Positions 56,112-64,000 of a DNA stretch of 64,000 bases are shown piece after piece. This DNA is from Pseudopedobacter sp035496935 (GTDB lineage Bacteria; Bacteroidota; Bacteroidia; Sphingobacteriales; Sphingobacteriaceae). The notes beneath the pieces are model-generated. The model worked only from the letters and a program-made list of their open reading frames with translations. It was not told the origin of the DNA and ran no database searches. The position numbers were made by a program, and so were the translations under genes. The stretch's first letter is position 1, and every line of letters begins with the position of its first letter. The stretch spans positions 62,001 through 126,000 of the forward strand of contig DATJED010000014.1 of the NCBI GenBank assembly GCA_035496935.1, written 5' to 3'.

Positions 56112-57314
56112 CTACTTCTTGCTTATTTTATACAGCTTACCACTATCAGTACCTGCGTAAATGTTACCGTCTTTGCCAACAGCCATACAACGCCAACGTT
56201 CTTGTTTGCTCTCCAGCAGACGCTCCTCACCTACTACTTTGTTATTCTTGATAACCAAACGGGCGATATGCGCACTACTCAGGCCTCCTATTAAAATGTT
56301 ATTTTTCCACTCAGCTATGTTGCCTGTGTAAAATATCATACAACCCGGCGAAACAACTGGATCCCAATAATAAACGGGCTGTATCGTACCGGCTTTCTGC
56401 TGTATCCCTTGATAAACTTTTTCACCACTATACTCGATACCATATGTTACCACAGGCCAACCATAGTTGCCTCCCGCTTTGATAAGGTTTAGTTCATCGC
56501 CACCACGCGGACCGAATTCGGCCTCCCAGAGATCACCAGTAGCGGGGTTAATAGCCAAACCATCAGGGTTGCGAAAACCCAAGGCATATATCTCTGGTTT
56601 AGCATTCAACTTTCCAATGAATGGATTTCCGGCAACCGGCTTGCCAGTTTTGGTAATATGGATAATCTTGCCAGTTGTAGCACTCAAATCCTGTGCTTTT
56701 TGGCGTATGTCTTTCTCACTACGATCACCTGAACTAACAAAAATATTTCCCTTTCTGTCAAAAACTAACCTTGAACCGTACTGACCGCCGTATTTATGAC
56801 GAGGTACAGCTTCAAATATAACACTCACGCCTTGTAAGGTAGTCTCATCGGCGGAGAGCTTGCCTTTAGCAACTGCCAGTGTAGCTCCATTTGGACCGGG
56901 CTGAGCATACGTCCAGTACACCATACGATTCGTTTTAAAGTTGGGGTCAATATTCACATCTAACAAACCACCCTGTCCCTGAAAGTGTACTTTAGGGAAC
57001 CCAGTGATTGTTTTCACAACCTTACCGTTAGTGGTCAATATTTGCATGGTACCTGGCTTACCGCTTATCAGTAAACGTCCATCAGGCAATACACAAATCC
57101 CCCATGGACCTTTCAATTCTGTATTAATCACCTCCACTTTATACGCTGTTTTGGTTTTAAGACTACCTATACGGGTTTGGCCCTTAAAAGCGGGTTTGTA
57201 GTTGGTGTTGGCTTTCTTGGTCTCCACGGGTGCACCAGTCTGCGCTGTACCTGAAATGGTTACTAAAGTTAGCGAGATGCATAATAACAATAGTTTATAA
57301 ATTTTTAATGCCAT
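56112..57314 (-). CDS. PQQ-dependent aldose sugar dehydrogenase-like beta-propeller, secreted
   Basis: A 400-residue protein with a signal peptide ending SGTAQ. It shows the six-bladed propeller pattern of soluble glucose dehydrogenase/YliI: GPWGICVLPDGRLLISGKPG (75-94), GQGGLLDVNIDPNF, SSGDRSEKDIRQKAQDLSATTGKIIHI split around 198-225, ALGFRNPDGLAINPATGDLWEAEFGPRGGDELN around 245-280, and GGNYGWPVVTYG. It oxidises aldoses in the periplasm with PQQ, if PQQ is available; no PQQ synthesis genes are in the window. It is the last gene of the PUL 3 set, 76 bases after the TIM-barrel gene. Confidence 0.88.
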   Translation of the reverse strand: MALKIYKLLLLCISLTLVTISGTAQTGAPVETKKANTNYKPAFKGQTRIGSLKTKTAYKVEVINTELKGPWGICVLPDGRLLISGKPGTMQILTTNGKVVKTITGFPKVHFQGQGGLLDVNIDPNFKTNRMVYWTYAQPGPNGATLAVAKGKLSADETTLQGVSVIFEAVPRHKYGGQYGSRLVFDRKGNIFVSSGDRSEKDIRQKAQDLSATTGKIIHITKTGKPVAGNPFIGKLNAKPEIYALGFRNPDGLAINPATGDLWEAEFGPRGGDELNLIKAGGNYGWPVVTYGIEYSGEKVYQGIQQKAGTIQPVYYWDPVVSPGCMIFYTGNIAEWKNNILIGGLSSAHIARLVIKNNKVVGEERLLESKQERWRCMAVGKDGNIYAGTDSGKLYKISKK

Positions 57315-57390
57315 GTAATAATTATTAGTATTTTACCCTGTGATACTGATTCGAACACCTATTTAGTTTTTTTCTTATTCTGTTTGTGCC

Positions 57391-58260
57391 CTAGTCTTGT
57401 TTTAAGCTGTTGACATATTTTATACTCTCAGGCACCTGAGCAACAGATGAACTGCTTTCATCCTCAATATAATAATGTTTCACTCCGGCTTTGCGAGCAG
57501 CTTTTATCACAGCCTCAATGTCTATTTGGCCTGTGCCTAAAATTACATCATTATCCTTGGCGGTACTACCGGAAAGACTCCCGCGCTCAACTCCTTTCTT
57601 TAAATCTTTCAGGTGTAGCGCTTTATACCGGTTACCGTATTTATTGAGTAATTGCGCTGGATCCTGTCCGGGCAAAAATGCCCAGAGTATATCTAATTCC
57701 ATCCCTACATATTTAGCACTGGTATGCTTCAATAAGTAATCATAGAGTGTGCCATTTTGATAGGGCTGATATTCGAATCCGTGATTATGGTAAATGAAGG
57801 TAAGTCCGTAATTTTTTTTCAAGATTTTGCCGTATTTGTTAAAATTATCGACGGCTCTTTTGGCATCATTAATCCCAAAAGTACCTTTATAAGGTATGCT
57901 ACTTACCCTAATATAACTAGCACCCAAAATTTGTGCTACTTTTCCAACTTCATCTGTTTTTTTGATGAGGTCATCATAACTCACACCATACGATGAACAT
58001 TTTATTCCTCTTAAATCACACATTTTTCGCAAGTTTTCTGGTGTTTGTTTAAAAAGACTAGAAAATTCAATGTCCATTATTCCGAGGGCCTTTAACATAT
58101 CTAAGGTACCCGGTACGTCTTTGGCAAACTGCGTTCTAAAAGTGTATGAAACAACACCAGGAACTTCTGGAAATAATTGCTTTTGGGCAAACGTCGGATT
58201 GCAAAACACAGCTACTACTACACCTACAATTATTAAACTTTTTTTAAATCGATAAATCAT
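57391..58260 (-). CDS. Secreted sugar isomerase/epimerase-like TIM barrel
   Basis: A 289-residue protein of the xylose-isomerase-like TIM-barrel family (PF01261 type) with an N-terminal signal peptide (ending NPTFAQ). Putative metal ligands lie in MDIEFSS (Glu), YHNHGFEY (His), ELDILW (Asp), ALHLKD (His/Asp) and YIEDES (Glu). Export of such an enzyme is unusual in general but common in Bacteroidota clusters with Gfo/Idh/MocA oxidoreductases. The gene lies 26 bases after the oxidoreductase gene, so the two probably act in turn on the same sugar, for instance isomerising or cleaving a keto-sugar intermediate (inference). Confidence 0.85.
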   Translation of the reverse strand: MIYRFKKSLIIVGVVVAVFCNPTFAQKQLFPEVPGVVSYTFRTQFAKDVPGTLDMLKALGIMDIEFSSLFKQTPENLRKMCDLRGIKCSSYGVSYDDLIKKTDEVGKVAQILGASYIRVSSIPYKGTFGINDAKRAVDNFNKYGKILKKNYGLTFIYHNHGFEYQPYQNGTLYDYLLKHTSAKYVGMELDILWAFLPGQDPAQLLNKYGNRYKALHLKDLKKGVERGSLSGSTAKDNDVILGTGQIDIEAVIKAARKAGVKHYYIEDESSSSVAQVPESIKYVNSLKQD

Positions 58261-58286
58261 ATGCTCAATTATTATTTCGTGATTAA

Positions 58287-59633
58287 TTAAACAATGGGTT
58301 CCCAGCCAGGTTCATAGCTACGCTTCCATAGTTTTTGTGCTTCGACATCATTTAAAATGTGTCCATTTTCGGGATTTAACTTAAGTTCGCGACCTACACG
58401 CCATGCTATATTGCTTAATTGCATACCAATGATGCTTTTATGCCCAATCTCGACATCGCAATTTGGCTTACGATTGTTTCGTATGGCATCTAAGAAATCT
58501 GCCGCATGCAAACTATCTAAACTTAAACTTACACTAGCTGTGTTACGGCCCTGTATGGCTTCTTCCTTATTTTTTGGAACAACTTCTTTTATTAGTTTGC
58601 CCTTCAAATCGAAAACTTTGTAAGCATCAGTCCCAGTGCTTAAGCTGCCGTTCTCGCCGTAAAAAATAATCCCCCGCTCATCACCTTCAATTTTTCGCCC
58701 GTTTGCGCTGCTACTTTCCCACATAATCATCTTTCTGTCGGGATATTCGAGTGTTACCACCTGCGTATCAGGTGTTTCCCAATCGTCTTTATATGCGTAA
58801 CGTCCCCCCGTTGATGTTACTCTTATAGGATAATCAACTCCTAATCCCCAACGGGCAATGTCAACCTCATGGGTACCATTGTTCAGCGCCTCGCCGGTAC
58901 CCCAGTGCCAGAACCAATGCCAATTGTAGTGGATCAGTCCGTTTTGATAAGCCAGACGTGGCGCAGGTCCTTGCCAAAGATCATAATTTAATGATTCGGG
59001 CGCAGTTCCAGGAGCCAGGAAAGTTGGTTTACGGTCATTAGTATACCATGTTTTAGCGTAGTAAACTCTTCCAATAATACCTTCATGCAGTTGTTGGACA
59101 CCTTCTGTAAGTATAGGTGCGGAACGACGTTGTGCACCCATTTGAACTACTCGGTTATACTTTCTGGCGGCTTTAATAGCCAATTCGCCTTCATGTGGAT
59201 TATGGCTTAGTGGTTTTTCCACATAAACGTGTTTTCCAGCTTCGCATCCCATAATGGTGAGCGGTGTGTGCCAATGGTCGGGAGTAGCGATGTAAACGGC
59301 ATCAATGTTTTTATCCTTCATCAGCCTGCGGCAGTCACCTTCAGTTTTAGGGATGTTGACTTGTTTATTGTCAGCTACAGCTTTAAGCGCTTTCGCAAAA
59401 ACACGAGTATCAACATCGCAAATTGTACGTATCTCGGCATTCTTTTGTCTAGCAAAAGTTCCGGCCATGCTTGTGCCTCTGCCGTTTAAACCAATTATCG
59501 CTAAGTTTATGCGTTCGTTAGCACCAATAATGTTCCTGTAACTTTTTGCGCTCATGCCAAAAAGGCTGTTCCCAGCAACCACTCCGGCCGACGTGATAGC
59601 AATTTTTTTAATGAAATCTCTTCGTTTCTCCAT
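58287..59633 (-). CDS. Gfo/Idh/MocA-family oxidoreductase, Tat-exported
   Basis: A 448-residue protein starting MEKRRDFIKKIAITSAG, a twin-arginine signal, as expected for a folded protein with NAD bound. The Rossmann motif is IIGLNGRGTSMAG, the family motif EKPLSHNP follows TPDHWHTPLTIMG, and the C-terminal domain includes MGAQRRSAPI and HWFWHWGTGEALNNGTHEVD (split around 240-262). It could oxidise or reduce a sugar hydroxyl, typically at C3, or act as a GH109-type NAD-dependent glycosidase; sequence alone does not decide. It follows SusD by 113 bases and is the first enzyme gene of PUL 3. Confidence 0.88.
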   Translation of the reverse strand: MEKRRDFIKKIAITSAGVVAGNSLFGMSAKSYRNIIGANERINLAIIGLNGRGTSMAGTFARQKNAEIRTICDVDTRVFAKALKAVADNKQVNIPKTEGDCRRLMKDKNIDAVYIATPDHWHTPLTIMGCEAGKHVYVEKPLSHNPHEGELAIKAARKYNRVVQMGAQRRSAPILTEGVQQLHEGIIGRVYYAKTWYTNDRKPTFLAPGTAPESLNYDLWQGPAPRLAYQNGLIHYNWHWFWHWGTGEALNNGTHEVDIARWGLGVDYPIRVTSTGGRYAYKDDWETPDTQVVTLEYPDRKMIMWESSSANGRKIEGDERGIIFYGENGSLSTGTDAYKVFDLKGKLIKEVVPKNKEEAIQGRNTASVSLSLDSLHAADFLDAIRNNRKPNCDVEIGHKSIIGMQLSNIAWRVGRELKLNPENGHILNDVEAQKLWKRSYEPGWEPIV

Positions 59634-59746
59634 AATATAAAATTCTGTTATTAAATTAGGTTAGCCACCGTGTAGCTAACATTAGAGGTTATATATATTT
59701 AAATTATTTATTCAATTTGCTTTTTGCAACCAACTGTATTTAGCGA

Positions 59747-61396
59747 TCAATATCCTGTGTTTTGTGGATACTTATCACCCGTTATAACTCGGTCTATTTG
59801 TGTTTGTGGTATTGGTCTCAGCACATGCTTACTCTGGATATTACGCCCTGCATCGGCGTTGTGTAGTTTTACCCGTTCAACCAATTTATTTGTTCTGACA
59901 AGATCCAGCCACCGTGTTTGTTCTCCCGCAAGTTCACGTGAACGCTCGTCAAGAATATAATCGAGTGTTACATCTTCCGGGTCAATCCGCATTGCTATCG
60001 CGTTTCCTGATGGGTAGGCGGCCCTTTCACGTACCGCATTGATATATTTTGCTGCGTTGGTATTATCATTTAAATTGATTGCAGCTTCTGCAGCTAGCAA
60101 ATAAGTTTCCGCTAAACGGTACACAATAACCGGACGTACGGACGGATCGTTTATGCTTCCCCTTTTTGTATCTTGATATTTCAGCATTGTAGGATGTAGT
60201 TGCAAGGTGTAATTACGAGGCGGCACTAGCAAGTATCGAGTCGCAGTGATTTTGGCATCGCTAACATCGACCCCGGGCATAAAAATAGCGGTGTCTCCTA
60301 AAGAATACTTGGGTACCCCATTAACTTTCGGGATTTTATCGGCCGCGTTAGACAGCCAAACCGATTGGAACGTCTTATAATAACGGGTATCGTTAGTTTT
60401 ATCAGCAAAACAGGTGTCACTCATCCATCTAGTCATATCAACACGGTTGAACGGACGACCATAAGCCATAGAACGCACCAATCCAGGGAAATTCTCATAA
60501 CCCATAACAAAATGATAGTTTAGTTCATTGTTATTGTTATTATAGGTGAGGTTAGACGTATGTTGCACACTCCAAAGTACTTCTTTGTTTGCTTCGTTGC
60601 CTTCCGCATAAACCGAAGCAAAATCAGGAAGCAGCCCTAAGCCTAATCCCGTACTCGCATCAATCAGTGCTTTGGCGGTATTGTAGGCGTTCTGGAAATC
60701 ATCAGGCTCTTTGGCCGAGGAATAAGCCCTGGTTAAATAAACTTTAGCGAGCAAATGATTTGCTGCTGCAGCAGTGGCTTTACCAGGCAATACGCCTTTC
60801 TGTACGGGGCTTGGCGATAATACGGCAACAGCATCTTTAAGGTCTTGTATGATGAAATTATAAACCTCATTAATAGGCGTACGTGAAGCGCTGGTAGAAG
60901 GTGCACTAATAAAGTTTTTGTTCAATGTAACTGGGCCCCAAAAACGTACTAAAAGAAAATAATAATTGGCTCGTAAAAATTTAGCCTCGGCAACGCTTTG
61001 CTTTACGGTTGCGCTATCAAGGCCAGTAACTTTTGATCCGTTGTCAATAACGCCGTTACAATCATTAATGAAGGTGTAGCAAGCATTCCAAATACCAGAT
61101 ACCCAGCCACTATTGGCGTCAAAGCTGCTAGAATAAATATTAAAGTCATTGTTGCCACCGCCGCCTGATTTAAATTCATCAGTGCCTGGTACGGTCATGG
61201 TTAAAAAATTTTCTGTACCCCAAATATTTCTATTTCCAGCGTAGGCGGCGTCTAGCCCTGACCGAAAACCTTGAGCTGTACTAAAGTATTGCGGGGTAAG
61301 CCCCGAATGTGGTTCTTCTACCAGTTGCTTTTTACAACTTAAACTAAACAATATAATAGTAGAGAATGCTATAAGTTTATTTATACTATATCTCAT
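59747..61396 (-). CDS. SusD-family glycan-binding lipoprotein (PUL 3)
   Basis: A 549-residue lipoprotein with lipobox LFSLSC and start KKQLVEEP. SusD/RagB features: AEAKFLRANYYFLLVRFWGPV (about 137-157), NHLLAKVYLTRAYSS, YRLAETYLLAAEAAINLND and the C-terminal DYILDERSRELAGEQTRWLDLVR, ending LRPIPQTQIDRVITGDKYPQNTGY. It follows the SusC stop by 11 bases. It is shorter than the PUL 1 and PUL 2 SusD proteins and clearly from another subgroup, so the substrate is likely different. Confidence 0.95.
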   Translation of the reverse strand: MRYSINKLIAFSTIILFSLSCKKQLVEEPHSGLTPQYFSTAQGFRSGLDAAYAGNRNIWGTENFLTMTVPGTDEFKSGGGGNNDFNIYSSSFDANSGWVSGIWNACYTFINDCNGVIDNGSKVTGLDSATVKQSVAEAKFLRANYYFLLVRFWGPVTLNKNFISAPSTSASRTPINEVYNFIIQDLKDAVAVLSPSPVQKGVLPGKATAAAANHLLAKVYLTRAYSSAKEPDDFQNAYNTAKALIDASTGLGLGLLPDFASVYAEGNEANKEVLWSVQHTSNLTYNNNNNELNYHFVMGYENFPGLVRSMAYGRPFNRVDMTRWMSDTCFADKTNDTRYYKTFQSVWLSNAADKIPKVNGVPKYSLGDTAIFMPGVDVSDAKITATRYLLVPPRNYTLQLHPTMLKYQDTKRGSINDPSVRPVIVYRLAETYLLAAEAAINLNDNTNAAKYINAVRERAAYPSGNAIAMRIDPEDVTLDYILDERSRELAGEQTRWLDLVRTNKLVERVKLHNADAGRNIQSKHVLRPIPQTQIDRVITGDKYPQNTGY

Positions 61397-61407
61397 GTTC
61401 TTAAAAA

Positions 61408-64000
61408 TTAAAATGAAACATTTAAACCAAATAAAATAGATTTGTTAGGTGGCGTATCAACGCCAAGCGTTCCGGCAGACTCAGGATCAGCGCCAGGAAA
61501 CCGGTCGTGTAAAGGTGAAAAAAGAATAATTGCATCATTAAGCGTGGTAAAAATCCTAAGGGACTTAGCACTTATCTTTTCTGTAACCTGTTTTGGGAGA
61601 GTATAGCCTAAGCTGATTGTCCGGATTTTTAAATACGTAGCGCTGTAATACCCCAGAAGGTTGCCGTAGGCCGGATTGCTCACGTTGAAATTTGGCTTTG
61701 GATAAGTGTTTTCATTATTAAACGGAGTCCAATAATTGATGTTTAAGTTATTCATCTTTCCATTAAGCGCATTAATGTTACTGCCCGGCTGTAACCAGTA
61801 AGCTATTTGAGTACCGCCTACCCTGTATGTTCCAACTACTGATAAATCCACGCCTCGGTAGCTGAATCGGTTTGTAAAACCACCCAAAAATTTCGGCTGA
61901 CGGTTGCCAACAATAGTCCGGTCACCTGAGTTAATTACCCCGTCGCCATTAAGGTCAGCAACTTTTATTGTTCCGATAACCGAACCAGCTCCCACTAATG
62001 TTAAATTATATTTTTTAGCTAGAGCAGAATCTGCAGCGGTATTTTGCCAAATTCCTTGCCTTACGTAATTGTAAAGGGAATTAATTGGTGCCCCCACGAA
62101 ACGATTATTGTCAATGTCTTGTGTAACCCCGTTTTGCAGTGCCAGTATTTTATTTCGGTTAAAACTAATATTGAAATTAGTTGTCCAGCCAAAGCTTTTC
62201 CGATCGGTTGCGGCTATGTTGACGGAATTGATATTAATCTCTAACCCACGATTTTCTGTTTTTCCGATATTCCCTAAAAACTGCGAGGTATAACCTGTGG
62301 TGATCGGTAAATTCTGAGGAAGTATCAAATCATGTGTACGTTGTTGATAAAGGTCTACCGATCCTGATATGCGGTCTTGAAGCAAGCCAAAATCTAAACC
62401 TAAATTAAGCGACGCAGTATACTCCCAACCAAGGTTTGGGTTGGGCACATTATTTGGATATGTGCCGGTAACATTGGTGCTTCCATAATTGTAGTTGATA
62501 GATGCTAAACCGCCCAAGGTCTGGTACGGATTTACCGCCGCATTTCCTACTGTTCCATAACCGATTCGCAACTTGAGGTTAGAAACTATCGGAACAGCTT
62601 TCATAAAGTTTTCTTGGGCGATGTTCCAGCCAAATGCAGCTGAAGGGAAAAGATGGTATTTATTACCGGGAGCTAATGTAGATGATCCATCAGACCTAAC
62701 AGTTAAAGTAAGCAAATACTTACTCATAAAATCGTAATTGATACGCCCCATTAAAGACACAATATCAAATTTAGAGTACTCGCCCGAGCCTTTAAGGTTT
62801 GCACCTAACGAGGGGTTAAAATATTGAATATAGTCAGCCAGGATATTATTATATGTGAAAGTAGTTGAAGCTTTATAATCACTTTGATAACTAAACAGAC
62901 CTGTTGCTGTTACATGGTGTTTTTTAGCAAAAGTATTTTCGTATGTCAAAAGGTTTTCAAGCGTGTAATCATAGAAGTCATAATTACTATTTCTGGCGGT
63001 AGAAGGGCCGCTTAGATTTTGAAAAGTTGCACTTCCATAAAATTCACCATAAGTTTCCGGCGTCAATTCAATACCACCGTTGAAACGATAACGTAGATGT
63101 GGTGTTAACCGGGCTTCCGCATAAGCGGTTGTAAAAGTATTGTATCTCGACCGCTTTTGAACCACCGAGCCCGGAACGAGGTTGGCTAGAGGATTATAAG
63201 TTAATGACCCTCCACCAGGAAATGGAATAAGGTTTCCATTGGCGTCATAAGGGACGGTTAAAGGGCTCGAGGTTAGCGCCTGTCCTACCGGGTTTATACT
63301 TTCCCCATCTATTTTGCTAACTGTATTGATTGAACTAACGCCTACTTTAAATATTTTTCCCAGGTCCTGATCTACGCTAACTTTCAATGTATAGCGCTTA
63401 AACGATTGTGACGGGAACACACCAGTTTCGTCATAAAAACCTGTAGAAATTGCATATTTGGTAGTTTGCGTTCCACCAGAAATACCGAGTTGATGATTGG
63501 TTTTTAGTCCGTTTTTAAATATTAGGTTTTGCCAATTGGTTGAAGTTCCATTTTTTATACCATCTAATTCTGCAGGTAAAAAAGTAATGCCGTCGGTATA
63601 AAACTTTGGGTCATCTATACCATTATAAGGGTTCGGAGCTCCGATTGTATTTGGATTGTTTGCATTGTAAACACCCCACTTTTTATAGGTTTCATACGTT
63701 TTTGGATCCATAACATCGTAATACCCTAATGGTTTTACCACGCCCGCATAACCGCTGTAGGTAATGGATGGAGCGCCCATTTTCCCTCTTTTTGTAGTTA
63801 TCAATATTACCCCGTTTGCACCTCTAGACCCGTAAATAGCAGTAGCTGAGGCATCTTTAAGTATCTGAACTGAGGTTACGTCATCTTGATTAAGATCGTT
63901 TATATAAGTGCCGTTAAAGGGTATACCATCTACTACATAGAGAACAGAGTTAGTTGCGCCCAAAGAGCGTTGTCCTCTAATCGCTATGGAAGGCGTAGCG
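61408..64000 (-). CDS. SusC-family TonB-dependent transporter (PUL 3), 5' end outside window
   Basis: The reading frame is open to the window edge; 864 codons are present without a start. The first residues are ATPSIAIRGQRSLGATNS, the middle of the plug domain, followed by LYVVDGIPFNG, VQILKDASATAIYGSRGANGV and the long beta-barrel ending in SILFGLNVSF. The signal peptide, regulatory domain and TonB box lie outside. It pairs with the SusD gene 11 bases downstream. Confidence 0.95.
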   Translation of the reverse strand, partial: ATPSIAIRGQRSLGATNSVLYVVDGIPFNGTYINDLNQDDVTSVQILKDASATAIYGSRGANGVILITTKRGKMGAPSITYSGYAGVVKPLGYYDVMDPKTYETYKKWGVYNANNPNTIGAPNPYNGIDDPKFYTDGITFLPAELDGIKNGTSTNWQNLIFKNGLKTNHQLGISGGTQTTKYAISTGFYDETGVFPSQSFKRYTLKVSVDQDLGKIFKVGVSSINTVSKIDGESINPVGQALTSSPLTVPYDANGNLIPFPGGGSLTYNPLANLVPGSVVQKRSRYNTFTTAYAEARLTPHLRYRFNGGIELTPETYGEFYGSATFQNLSGPSTARNSNYDFYDYTLENLLTYENTFAKKHHVTATGLFSYQSDYKASTTFTYNNILADYIQYFNPSLGANLKGSGEYSKFDIVSLMGRINYDFMSKYLLTLTVRSDGSSTLAPGNKYHLFPSAAFGWNIAQENFMKAVPIVSNLKLRIGYGTVGNAAVNPYQTLGGLASINYNYGSTNVTGTYPNNVPNPNLGWEYTASLNLGLDFGLLQDRISGSVDLYQQRTHDLILPQNLPITTGYTSQFLGNIGKTENRGLEININSVNIAATDRKSFGWTTNFNISFNRNKILALQNGVTQDIDNNRFVGAPINSLYNYVRQGIWQNTAADSALAKKYNLTLVGAGSVIGTIKVADLNGDGVINSGDRTIVGNRQPKFLGGFTNRFSYRGVDLSVVGTYRVGGTQIAYWLQPGSNINALNGKMNNLNINYWTPFNNENTYPKPNFNVSNPAYGNLLGYYSATYLKIRTISLGYTLPKQVTEKISAKSLRIFTTLNDAIILFSPLHDRFPGADPESAGTLGVDTPPNKSILFGLNVSF

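Noticed and set aside
58287..59633. Naming the Gfo/Idh/MocA protein GH109 alpha-N-acetylgalactosaminidase
   Set aside because: GH109 and sugar dehydrogenases share the same fold and the EKP motif. Nothing in the sequence or neighbourhood points specifically to GalNAc.
1..64000. CRISPR arrays, rRNA genes, complete insertion sequences
   Set aside because: No regularly spaced direct repeats, no rRNA-like conserved stretches and no transposase frames with terminal inverted repeats were noticed. A repeat finder would be more decisive than reading by eye.

Overview
The window comes from a Bacteroidota genome, most likely Sphingobacteriaceae (Pedobacter or Mucilaginibacter-like). The evidence is three SusC/SusD pairs, many secreted glycoside hydrolases with signal peptides ending in -AQ or lipoprotein -C, AT-rich intergenic DNA, and two textbook Bacteroidota promoters (TTTG, 19 bases, TAnnTTTG). 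Almost the whole window is carbohydrate foraging, arranged as three polysaccharide utilization loci (PULs) plus a decayed genomic island. Family assignments were made by eye from motifs; no database search was run.

Region 1 (1-24.8 kb, minus strand) is PUL 1. The main operon runs SusC, SusD, two surface glycan-binding lipoproteins, GH95 alpha-L-fucosidase, GH36 alpha-galactosidase, an SGNH acetylesterase and a GH92 alpha-mannosidase. A second unit follows (GH27 alpha-galactosidase and a partial CBM35 enzyme at the window edge). A third unit lies upstream: a clan GH-D hydrolase, a GntR-type regulator and a sodium/solute symporter. All three units have the same pentamer-repeat element (CTATA, period 5) next to the promoter -7 box, so they probably form one regulon of the GntR protein. 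An exo-acting set for alpha-Gal, alpha-Fuc and alpha-Man with no endo-beta-hydrolase fits an alpha-galactan substrate such as fungal fucomannogalactan (inference).

Region 2 (24.9-29.7 kb) is an AraC regulator divergent from a fucose operon: L-fucose dehydrogenase, L-fuconate dehydratase and a symporter. It would oxidise the fucose released by GH95.

Region 3 (29.8-33.9 kb) is a decayed island. It holds a tripartite HipBST-like toxin-antitoxin module with broken HipS and HipT but an intact HipB-like gene and operator pair, a DUF4143 ATPase, a tRNA 3' fragment with terminator, and a frameshifted, truncated tyrosine recombinase.

Region 4 (33.9-55.2 kb) is an alpha-mannan type region: GH76, ROK sugar kinase, LacI regulator, a secreted BSP-type metalloprotein, GH92 and GH31, then phospholipase C and aldo/keto reductase, and PUL 2 (IPT/NHL lipoprotein, SusC, SusD, DUF1735-type lipoprotein). 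A CG-centred palindrome precedes both the ROK gene and PUL 2, which suggests LacI control of both.

Region 5 (56.1-64 kb) is PUL 3: SusC (cut by the window edge), SusD, a Tat-exported Gfo/Idh/MocA oxidoreductase, a secreted sugar isomerase-like TIM barrel and a PQQ-type sugar dehydrogenase. It looks like an oxidative (keto-sugar) route rather than a classical glycosidase PUL.
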